Shown here: positions 1 to 8,471 of the stretch, piece by piece
Layout of the letters: each line of letters begins with the position of its first letter
Position numbering within the stretch: the stretch's first letter is position 1
Source: Caulobacteraceae bacterium
GTDB taxonomy: Bacteria > Pseudomonadota > Alphaproteobacteria > Caulobacterales > Caulobacteraceae
Direction of reading: 5' to 3'
Length of the DNA: 9,691 nucleotides
NCBI GenBank assembly: GCA_947456005.1
Contig: CANGRP010000081.1
Span: forward strand, 1-9,691
The notes under the pieces: model-generated
Told to the model about the DNA's origin: nothing
The model's database searches: none
What the model saw: the letters and a program-made list of their open reading frames with translations, nothing else
Program-made: the position numbers and the translations under genes

Positions 1-358
1 CTGCGGGTCGCTCCCTGACGGGGCCGCACAGGGGCGATATGTCCGTGATCCACGCCGAGCGCGGCCGGCCCGCCGCAGAGCGCTCAACGGGTGAGCAGAA
101 GGCCCTGGTCCTGAACCTCGTCCTCGCCCAGGCGGCGCGTCTTTCCCGTGCCGAATCAGCGCCGGCGCCTGTATTGTTGCTGGATGAAGTCGCAGCGCAC
201 CTGGACCGCCGCCGGCGGGCGGCGTTGTTCGACGAAATCGAGGCGCTCGGGCTTCAGGCCTTCCTGACCGGCACGGACGACCCTCTCTTCGAGGAACTTG
301 AGGGCCGCGCCCTCAGGATCCGGGTCGAGGGCTCCCGGCTGGCTGTTGCGGACACCCC

Positions 359-362
<4 letters not shown>
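1..362 (+). CDS. recF: RecF, DNA repair/recombination ATPase (C-terminal part, 5' truncated by window edge)
   Basis: RecF is an SMC-like ABC ATPase that loads RecA at single-strand gaps as part of RecFOR. The frame is open from base 3, so the gene enters from outside the window; the ATG at 39 is internal. The 119 visible residues hold a TGPHRGD element, the ABC signature STGEQKA, and a Walker B/D-loop segment VLLLDEVAAHLD with the catalytic-type D-E pair. They end in the short tail usual for RecF after the TGTD segment. The Walker A and coiled-coil-like arm regions lie upstream of the window. The stop codon TGA (360-362) overlaps the gyrB ATG (359-361), so the two are probably translationally coupled. 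The recF-gyrB order is the classical dnaA/dnaN/recF/gyrB type of cluster. The identification is secure from the signature and Walker B motifs plus the neighbour. Confidence 0.95.
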
Positions 363-2794
<2,432 letters not shown>

Positions 2795-4048
2795 TCAGTC
2801 GCCCTCTTCCCAGCGGGGGGCTTTTGCAAAGTCCCCCTCGCGGAACGGCGTCTCGTTGAAGATGTAGGGGTAGTAGAACCGCCGGAGCCGCTCGTGGAAG
2901 GCCCGGATCCGGTCCTGGTAGGCCAGCTGGGCCGCCAGATCCGTTCCGGCCATCCTGTGGAGGGTTGTCTGGAGCCCCACCGCCGGCAGCACGAGCCCGA
3001 CCCGGGCGGTCCAGGCGTCCCGGGACTCAAGCCCCCGCCGGTAGGCGCGGACCGGGTCGGCGACGCTGAGGTCCCCGAGGTGCTGGAAGGCATAGTACCA
3101 CTTCCAGTGGAATCCCGAGGTGACCGGCGGCGTGTCCCGCCACTCCGGATGGACCCTGAAGAAGGCTGTGAGGGTGGCGTCCTTCGGCTTGTCCCAGCCG
3201 GCGTGGACGGCCTCGCGCTGGGCGAGGGTCAGTTCGACCCCCTGCCGGACCGGATTGGCGCTGTTGATGGCGATGTGCGCCAGGGCGGGCAGGACCAGGG
3301 TCAGGACGACCCAGGTCGCCGCAAGGACGGCGCCATTGGCCACCGAGCTGCGGCCCAGGGCGCCGACGCCCAGGCAGACCAGGGCCCAGAACAGAAGATA
3401 GAGGCTGGCCACAGCCAGCACCGCCAGGACCTCGGCGGCCGCCGCCCCGGACACCGCGGCGCCCGCAACAAAGGGCGCGGCCACGGCGACGAAGACCAGG
3501 CCCAGCCGGAGGCCCGCCCGGCGGGTCCAGAGCCCCGCCCGCCCGCCTGCCGCCTGCAGGGCCTGTAGCCTCCCGGCCTCCCGCTCTCCCGAGATCAGGT
3601 CGTGCAGGAGGACGATGAGGATCAGGGGGGCGAGGAAGGTCAGGACAAAGGCCCAGTCGAAGCGTCCGGGCAGGGCCAGCTCCGCATTGTAGCTCTCGCC
3701 CTCGTGGATCTGGCTCTCGAGCGCCAGGGCGCGGACCCGCAGCACATAGGGCGCCACGTCGCGCTGCCCGAGGGCGGCGAAGGCGAGGGCGGAGGGCCGG
3801 TCCCAGGTCGCATGGAAGGTGTAGTAGGCGGCGTTTCCCGCGTCGCCGTCCCGGGAGACCCAGGCCGATACAGCGGCCTCCTCCGCCGCTTGAAGGGGCT
3901 GGATCCGGACAATGGTCTCGGCCTGGCGGCGGATCTCCGTCACTCCGGCGGCGACGCTGACGGCGGCCAGGAGGGCGAGGAGGGCCAGCGTCGGGACCGC
4001 CAGCCTCTGCCGCAGGAAGAGCCGCAGCTCCTGTGCGAAACGGCTCAT
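2795..4048 (-). CDS. ABC-2 type permease, DUF3526 family (second permease of the operon)
   Basis: A 417-residue inner-membrane permease, third gene of the ATPase-permease-permease operon. Hydrophobic segments lie at about 18-36, 133-150, 180-200, 205-225, 238-262 and 348-362. TM1 and TM2 are separated by a hydrophilic loop of about 95 residues, presumably periplasmic; a second loop of about 85 residues precedes the last TM. SGEREAGRLQAL (153-164), after TM2, is the usual cytoplasmic coupling segment of ABC-2 permeases. The MAGTDL motif (366-371) followed by a helix rich in R/F/Y and the tail PYIFNETPF are typical of DUF3526 proteins, often annotated as NosY-like or 'multicopper enzyme maturation' permeases. 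The ATG overlaps the stop of the upstream permease as ATGA, with GGAGAGGG a little upstream as a possible Shine-Dalgarno. The stop abuts the gyrB stop with no spacer. The substrate is unknown; the family call rests on motif memory without a profile search. Confidence 0.85.
   Translation of the reverse strand: MSRFAQELRLFLRQRLAVPTLALLALLAAVSVAAGVTEIRRQAETIVRIQPLQAAEEAAVSAWVSRDGDAGNAAYYTFHATWDRPSALAFAALGQRDVAPYVLRVRALALESQIHEGESYNAELALPGRFDWAFVLTFLAPLILIVLLHDLISGEREAGRLQALQAAGGRAGLWTRRAGLRLGLVFVAVAAPFVAGAAVSGAAAAEVLAVLAVASLYLLFWALVCLGVGALGRSSVANGAVLAATWVVLTLVLPALAHIAINSANPVRQGVELTLAQREAVHAGWDKPKDATLTAFFRVHPEWRDTPPVTSGFHWKWYYAFQHLGDLSVADPVRAYRRGLESRDAWTARVGLVLPAVGLQTTLHRMAGTDLAAQLAYQDRIRAFHERLRRFYYPYIFNETPFREGDFAKAPRWEEGD
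2815..2837. terminator. Hairpin just past gyrB, inside the 3' end of the opposing permease gene
   Basis: G2815-G2819 pair with C2833-C2837, G2820 and T2832 form a G-U pair, and CTTT (2821-2824) pairs with AAAG (2828-2831) around a 3-base loop. That is a 10-bp stem beginning 20 bases past the gyrB stop. Neither strand has a following T-tract, so it is not a canonical intrinsic terminator. It could still pause or end transcription or protect the gyrB mRNA 3' end. It is coding sequence for the opposing permease, so the structure could also be incidental. Confidence 0.4.
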
Positions 4049-5493
4049 GCCCCCGCCCTCTCCAGCCGGCGGCTGGCCGCCCAGGCGAGGCCGCCCGCCA
4101 GGGCCAGCCAGCCCCCCAGGAGCAGCAGCCCCGGGGTCGCAGCCCCCAGGGCCTCGGTGGTGGAGGCGGGCCGGTAGACAAAGTCGGGCGTCTGGCGCCA
4201 GGCGCCCGGATCGATCCGGACGCGGCGACCGGCCTCCGGGTCACTGTTGCGTTTGCTGTCGTCTGAAAAGGTCAGGCGCTCCGCCTGGAGGCGGTTCAGC
4301 CTCTGGACGATGGCGTAACGGTAGGCCTCAGCCTGTCGCAGGAACCGCCTGTGACCCTCCAGGTCCGTCCCCGAGGCGGCCATGGACAGGCTTCGCACCG
4401 CCAGGGTTGGGCTGACAAGCCCCAGGGCGAGGGCCATTCCGGACTGGCGCCTCTGGTCGGCGAACTGCCGCTCGGCGTACCTCTCGAAGAGGGATGAGGT
4501 CAGCCGCTCTCCCTCCATGGCGATCAGGCCCCGGTAGTTCACCGGCAGGTCCTCGACGCGCGCCACCCCGTAGGTCTTCAGGACCGAAGCCCGGAAGGCG
4601 TTGAAGTGGGGGTCGTCGGGATTGTGGCTGTCGCCGATCTCTTTCAGGTCCCGCTGGATGGCGATGTCCGTCTCCAGCCGGGTGGGTTGGGGCGCCGCCA
4701 GGATGGCGATGTCCGTCGCCAGCCGGGGGGCGAGGATCGCCGACAGGGCCCAGGCGGCGACAAGGCTGGCGAGGGCGGTGCGGCTGCTCTGCGCCAGGGC
4801 CGAGATCGAGGTGGTGGCCAGCACCCAGACCAGCAGGTAGGCCGCATAGCCCGCCGCCAGAGTCAGGACGGCCAAAGGCGCTGCGCCGGCGACCAGGGTA
4901 AGCCAGGCCAGGGCGCCCAGCGCCGGCGCCAGGATCAGCCCGGCGACCACCGAAAGCGCTGCGGCCTTTCCCAGAACCACCTGGCCGGCCTTCACCCCCT
5001 GGGTGAAGTGCAGGCGCAGAAGCCCGGAGTCCCGTTCCCGCGCAATGGCGCCGAAGCCCAGGAAGATCAGGACCAGGGGCCCAAGCGCCTGGATCACGAA
5101 GGCGGGGGTCAGCTGGCCGAAACGGACCAGCAGGGAAGACTGCCGGACGTCGCCGAAGTTGGCGCTGTTCTGCCTGTGGCCCTCGAGGAACAGGGTGGAC
5201 CCGGTGAAGGCGTCGACGCCCGGATCGAAGCCTGCAAGGGCGGGCAGGGGTCGGAAGACGAAGTGTCCGTAATGCACCATCCGGTGCGGGTGTCGGGCCG
5301 GCTGACCGTCAAATTCCCGGTCCGCCTGGGCCTGGAACCGGCTGCGGATCTCCTGGCTTTCCCGGCCCTGCGAAATGGCGGTCAGGGCGGCGATGGCGGA
5401 CAGCATGACCACCAGGGCGATGGCCAGCTGGGCGACCCGCGCCCGCGCCATGAGGCGCAGCTCGTTTGCGGCGATGTGCAGGACCGGATTCAT
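4045..5493 (-). CDS. ABC-2 type permease, DUF3526 family (first permease of the operon)
   Basis: A 482-residue inner-membrane permease that probably pairs with the following permease as a heterodimer on the shared ATPase. Hydrophobic segments lie at about 18-40, 131-150, 175-200, 205-228, 240-265 and 452-473. Two large hydrophilic regions, about 41-130 and 266-451, are predicted periplasmic. The first contains HYGHFVF (74-80), GFDPGVDAFTG and LFLEGHRQN (101-109), which I recognise as hallmarks of this DUF3526 branch. It is rich in histidine: H68, H70, H74, H77 and H106. ARERDSGLLR (151-160), after TM2, is the ABC-2 coupling segment. The GTDL motif (375-378) recurs in the partner permease, showing common ancestry. 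The ATG overlaps the ATPase stop as ATGA, and the gene's own stop overlaps the next ATG in the same way. Transport direction and substrate cannot be read from the sequence. Confidence 0.87.
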   Translation of the reverse strand: MNPVLHIAANELRLMARARVAQLAIALVVMLSAIAALTAISQGRESQEIRSRFQAQADREFDGQPARHPHRMVHYGHFVFRPLPALAGFDPGVDAFTGSTLFLEGHRQNSANFGDVRQSSLLVRFGQLTPAFVIQALGPLVLIFLGFGAIARERDSGLLRLHFTQGVKAGQVVLGKAAALSVVAGLILAPALGALAWLTLVAGAAPLAVLTLAAGYAAYLLVWVLATTSISALAQSSRTALASLVAAWALSAILAPRLATDIAILAAPQPTRLETDIAIQRDLKEIGDSHNPDDPHFNAFRASVLKTYGVARVEDLPVNYRGLIAMEGERLTSSLFERYAERQFADQRRQSGMALALGLVSPTLAVRSLSMAASGTDLEGHRRFLRQAEAYRYAIVQRLNRLQAERLTFSDDSKRNSDPEAGRRVRIDPGAWRQTPDFVYRPASTTEALGAATPGLLLLGGWLALAGGLAWAASRRLERAGA

Positions 5494-6221
5494 CCGGCGG
5501 CGGCCTCGCCAAAGCGGCGGTGAAGCGCCAGGACGTCCAGCCCGTCGTCGGCCTGGACCTCTTCGACGATCCCGCCACCCGCCAGGAACCCGATCCGGTC
5601 GGCGCAGTCCGCCGCGCCCAGAAGGTCGTGGGTCACCATGAGGACCGCCGCCCCCCGCTCGCGAAGGCCTCCCACCAGGGCGTTGAAGTCCGATGCCGCG
5701 GCCGGGTCGAGGCCGGTCGTCGGCTCGTCCAGGAGCAGGACGGGGACCTCCCGCAGGAGCGCCATGGCGATCGCCACCTTCTGCCGCATGCCCTTCGAGA
5801 AACCGCCGGTCCGCCGGGTCCGGGCCCCGGCCTGGAGCCCCGCCGCGTCCAGGGCTGCATCCATCTCCGCCCTTGAGGGCCGGTCGCCGGACAGGCCCAG
5901 GAAGTAGGCGATGTTCTCGTAGGCGCTGAGGGTCTCGTAGAGGGCGACGGTCTCCGGCAGGTAGGCGATACTGCGGCGCACGGCGTCGGCCTGTGTCGCG
6001 GGGTCGAGACCCATCACCTGCACCGACCCGCCGGACGGCCGTAACAGGCCCATCAGCACGGCCAGGGTGGTCGACTTGCCCGCGCCATTGCCGCCGAGCA
6101 GGGCGTAGACCTCACCGGCCTTCACCGACAGGCGCAGGTTCTTCAGAACGGGGGTTCCGCCCCTGTCAACGCAGAGGTCGCGGACGTCGATGGCGGGTTC
6201 GGCGGCGGTCAGGTCCGGCAT
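5490..6221 (-). CDS. ABC transporter ATP-binding protein (NosF/CcmA-like)
   Basis: This cytoplasmic nucleotide-binding subunit drives the two downstream permeases. The 243 residues carry Walker A GGNGAGKST (43-51, K49), an atypical Q-loop region YLPE (87-90), where Glu stands in for the usual Gln as is common in this branch, the signature FSKGM (141-145), Walker B VLLLDEP (161-167, D165 and catalytic E166), a D-loop TGLDP and the switch His198. The short C-terminus lacks an extra regulatory domain. The ATG at 6221 is the only Met between the intergenic region and the Walker A. The frame stays open upstream on this strand through the receptor gene, but that is antisense shadow. The stop overlaps the next ATG. 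A promoter-like element ends 8 bases before the ATG, so the message may be leaderless. Function as an ATPase is certain; the transported substrate is not known. Confidence 0.95.
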   Translation of the reverse strand: MPDLTAAEPAIDVRDLCVDRGGTPVLKNLRLSVKAGEVYALLGGNGAGKSTTLAVLMGLLRPSGGSVQVMGLDPATQADAVRRSIAYLPETVALYETLSAYENIAYFLGLSGDRPSRAEMDAALDAAGLQAGARTRRTGGFSKGMRQKVAIAMALLREVPVLLLDEPTTGLDPAAASDFNALVGGLRERGAAVLMVTHDLLGAADCADRIGFLAGGGIVEEVQADDGLDVLALHRRFGEAAAG

Positions 6222-6229
6222 GTCTGTCT

Positions 6230-6256
6230 GTTCCCGCGGGACTGACGCCCTGTCAA
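6230..6256 (-). promoter_or_regulatory. Predicted promoter of the ABC operon (leftward)
   Basis: On the minus strand TTGACAG (6256-6250) is followed after 12 bases by GCGGGAAC (6237-6230). Against the Caulobacter housekeeping pattern TTGACGS-N10-14-GCTANAWC this matches 6 of 7 and 5 of 7 specified positions, with valid spacing. The predicted start falls at or within about 2 bases of the ATPase ATG, implying a leaderless or near-leaderless mRNA. The only Shine-Dalgarno candidate is a weak GGGA 10 bases before the ATG, and it overlaps the -10 element. A perfect 10-bp palindrome, TCCCGCGGGA (6232-6241), also overlaps the -10 and might bind a regulator. Confidence 0.5.
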
Positions 6257-6281
6257 TGCTGATATAACATAGCGTTGACAG
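6250..6281. repeat. Inverted repeat spanning both divergent -35 elements (candidate operator)
   Basis: CTGTCAATGCT (6250-6260) and AGCGTTGACAG (6271-6281) are reverse complements at 10 of 11 positions, separated by the AT-rich 10-mer gatataacat. The outer part of each arm is a perfect TTGACA reading outward, so each arm supplies the -35 of one divergent promoter. The repeat could simply reflect two back-to-back promoters, but the matching GCT/AGC inner bases go beyond the -35 consensus and suggest a dimeric regulator site. No regulator gene lies in the window. Confidence 0.55.
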
Positions 6282-6302
6282 CCGACGCCTGGCGACTAAG
6301 AC
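6275..6302 (+). promoter_or_regulatory. Predicted promoter of the TonB-dependent receptor gene (rightward)
   Basis: TTGACAG (6275-6281) is followed after 13 bases by ACTAAGAC (6295-6302). This fits TTGACGS-N10-14-GCTANAWC at 6 of 7 and 5 of 7 specified positions. A start near 6308-6310 would leave an untranslated leader of about 30 bases. An E. coli-type -10 at 17-base spacing is not present, so this call depends on the Caulobacter-type consensus. Confidence 0.5.
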
Positions 6303-6328
6303 GAGTGCCGATATATTGTAACACCCCT

Positions 6329-6341
6329 GGGGGCCCCGGTG
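6329..6341 (+). promoter_or_regulatory. Ribosome binding site and GTG start of the receptor gene
   Basis: GGGGG (6329-6333) lies 5 bases before the GTG start (6339-6341) and is the best Shine-Dalgarno candidate. It sits in an 8-bp palindrome, GGGGCCCC (6330-6337), and is also preceded by CCCC (6324-6327), so it could be masked by base pairing on either side. It supports the GTG start, which gives a proper signal peptide. Confidence 0.45.
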
Positions 6342-8468
6342 AACGCTGCATCCAAGTCGACCCTTCTTCTCGCGGCAGGCTTGGCCTGCATCGCCGGTCC
6401 CGCCCTGGCGGACAGCGCCGCAAGCCTCTCCGAGGTCGTCGTCACGGGTCAGAGGCAGGCCTATCGGGGCCTGTTCAAGCCTGAAGAGACGCCCCAGAGC
6501 CTGGCGGTCATCTCGCAGCGCACCCTGCAGGACAACAACATCACCGGCCTGACGGAGGCCCTGGACCTCAACGCCGGGGTCGCCCGGCAGAACAATTTCG
6601 GCGGCCTGTGGGACGCCTATGCGGTGCGCGGCTTCGCCGGGGACGAGAACCTGCCCAGCGGCTATCTCGTGAACGGCTTCAACGGCGGGCGCGGCTTTGG
6701 CGGTCCGCGGGACGTCTCCGGCGTCGAGCGCATCGAGATCCTGAAGGGCCCCAACGCCGCCCTGTTCGGCCGCGGCGAGCCCGGGGGCACGGTGAACATC
6801 GTCACACGCAAGGCCCGGTTCGGCGAGACCGGAGGTTCCTTGAGCGCCAGCCTTGGCGGCGACAGCGCCCGACGGGCTGAGGCCGACGTCAACCTCGCCG
6901 CCGGGGAGGTCTTCGGAGCCCGCCTGATCGGCTTCTTCGACGAAGCCGACAGCTTCCGCCGGACGGTCAGCACCGAGCGTTACGGCTTCCTGCCCTCCTT
7001 CGGCTTCCGGCTGGGTGAGGATACCACGGTCACCTACGACCTGGAGGTCACCCGCCAGAAGGCGCCCTTCGACCGCGGCGTCCCGGCCATTGGCGGCGTC
7101 CTCGGCAAGGTGGACCGACGGACCTTCCTGGGTGAGCCCGGCGACGGCCCCATCAAGGCAGACGCCACGGGGCAACAGGTGGAAATCCAGCACGACTTCA
7201 GCCCCGCCTGGAGCCTGCTGCTCGGCGCCGGCTTCCGGACGACAGACCTGTCCGGCTTCTCCACCGAGGCCGAGCTCGCCGCCTCCCGGCAGAAGCTGAA
7301 CGTCGATGGCAAGTCCCTCTCCCGCCAGAGGCGTTTCCGGGACTATGAGTCCGACCACGCGGTCCTGCGGGGCGAGGTGTCCGGGGACTTCCAGGCCCTT
7401 GGCGTTCGCCACCGTCTGCTCGTCGGCGCTGACTTCGACCGCTTCGAGAACAGCCTGTTCTTCCTCCGGTTCCGGCCGGCTGCGGTAAGCGGTAACCCCT
7501 CCGACCAGGCCGCCAACGTCATCGATGTCTTCGCACCGGTCTATGGCCGGTTCCCGCTGCCGACCCCCGGTCCGCAGACGAACCGGCTGGACGTCCAGGA
7601 GGCTGTCGGCCTCTACCTTCAGGACCAGGTCAACCTCTCTGAGTCCCTGCAGGTCCGGCTGGGCGTCCGCTATGACGACTTCTCGCTGGAAAGCCTCAAC
7701 CGGGCGACGGGCGTGTCCCAGACCCGCTCGGAGAGCCGCCTCAGCCCGCAGGTGGGCCTTGTCTGGACCGCCGCCCCGTCCCTGTCCTTCTTCGCCGCCT
7801 ACGGCGAGGGCTTCCGCGCCAATATCGGCGCTACGGCCAGGGGCGAGATCTTTGATCCCGAGACCAGCCGGTCCTTCGAGGCCGGCGCCCGGTTCACCCT
7901 CCTGGACGGCGACCTGACCGGGACCCTGGCCGTCTTCTCGATGCGAAAGAGCCAGGTTCTCGCCGCTGACCCGGCCAATCCGGGCTTCTCCCTGCCCATC
8001 GGCAAGGCCGGCAGCCAGGGGGTCGAGTTCGACCTCAACGGGCGGCTCCCGGGCGGGGTTGAGGCCTTGCTGTCGTACGCCTATGTCGAGGCTGAGGCCC
8101 GCTCCGATGTCCTCGATCCCAACTTCTCCCTGCAGATCCGCAAGGGAGACCGGCTGATCAACGTGCCGCGGCACAGCCTCAACGGACAGGTCGCGCGCGA
8201 CTTCACCCTGGGCGAAACCGAGGTCCGCCTCGGCGCCGGCGTCCAGCATGTGGGTGAGCGCCTGGGAGAGACCGCGACGAAGTTCGAGCTGCCCGCCTAC
8301 ACCCTGGTCCGGCTGTTCGGCGCCTGGCGCGCCACCGACCAGGTCGAGGTCTTCGGGGAGGTGCAGAACCTCTTTGACGAGACCTATTACACCAACAGCT
8401 TCGCCACCCTCTGGGTCCAGCCGGGCGCGCCCCGGACGGGGTCGGTGGGCGTACGCCTGCGCTTCTGA
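6339..8468 (+). CDS. TonB-dependent outer-membrane receptor, siderophore-receptor type
   Basis: An outer-membrane beta-barrel importer powered by TonB-ExbB-ExbD, which are encoded elsewhere. The 709 residues begin with a Sec signal peptide: a K6 charge, hydrophobic core 8-23 and a likely cleavage after ALA (24/25). A TonB-box-like SEVVVTG (31-37) and the plug (about 47-160) follow. The plug contains YAVRGF (94-99), VERIEILKGPNAALFG (129-144) and GEPGGTVNIVTR (146-157), all typical of the siderophore-receptor branch. The barrel fills about 165-709 and ends in NLFDETYY, WVQPGAPRT and a terminal Phe, the usual outer-membrane insertion signal. The start is GTG at 6339. The gene is transcribed divergently from the ABC operon, probably from the shared promoter region, and runs tail-to-tail into recQ. 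The ligand is unidentified: a ferric chelate is the default guess, but other metal chelates, peptides or vitamins are possible. Confidence 0.93.
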   Translation: MNAASKSTLLLAAGLACIAGPALADSAASLSEVVVTGQRQAYRGLFKPEETPQSLAVISQRTLQDNNITGLTEALDLNAGVARQNNFGGLWDAYAVRGFAGDENLPSGYLVNGFNGGRGFGGPRDVSGVERIEILKGPNAALFGRGEPGGTVNIVTRKARFGETGGSLSASLGGDSARRAEADVNLAAGEVFGARLIGFFDEADSFRRTVSTERYGFLPSFGFRLGEDTTVTYDLEVTRQKAPFDRGVPAIGGVLGKVDRRTFLGEPGDGPIKADATGQQVEIQHDFSPAWSLLLGAGFRTTDLSGFSTEAELAASRQKLNVDGKSLSRQRRFRDYESDHAVLRGEVSGDFQALGVRHRLLVGADFDRFENSLFFLRFRPAAVSGNPSDQAANVIDVFAPVYGRFPLPTPGPQTNRLDVQEAVGLYLQDQVNLSESLQVRLGVRYDDFSLESLNRATGVSQTRSESRLSPQVGLVWTAAPSLSFFAAYGEGFRANIGATARGEIFDPETSRSFEAGARFTLLDGDLTGTLAVFSMRKSQVLAADPANPGFSLPIGKAGSQGVEFDLNGRLPGGVEALLSYAYVEAEARSDVLDPNFSLQIRKGDRLINVPRHSLNGQVARDFTLGETEVRLGAGVQHVGERLGETATKFELPAYTLVRLFGAWRATDQVEVFGEVQNLFDETYYTNSFATLWVQPGAPRTGSVGVRLRF

Positions 8469-8471
8469 GGC

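Noticed and set aside
2894..5523. Plus-strand open frames of 190-305 residues opposite the permeases
   Set aside because: Gln/Gly/Asp/Arg-rich shadow translations of hydrophobic codons on the other strand, with no recognisable domain; the minus-strand permeases explain the region.
6263..6270. TATAACAT as a Zur-type zinc-regulator half-site between the divergent promoters
   Set aside because: Only one half matches; the required opposing half (ATGTTATA) is degraded to ATGCTGAT with several mismatches, and the real symmetry centre lies elsewhere. Fur/Irr-type boxes were also not evident.
6378..6392. Cys17 in the receptor signal peptide as a lipoprotein lipobox
   Set aside because: The residues before it are G-L-A, which do not fit L-A/S-G/A-C, and an ALA signal peptidase I site follows at residues 22-24.
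6222..8249. Long minus-strand open frame running from within the receptor gene into the ABC ATPase frame
   Set aside because: It is antisense to a clear TonB receptor, lacks family motifs before the ATPase Met at 6221, and crosses the promoter region. Long antisense frames are expected at this GC content.
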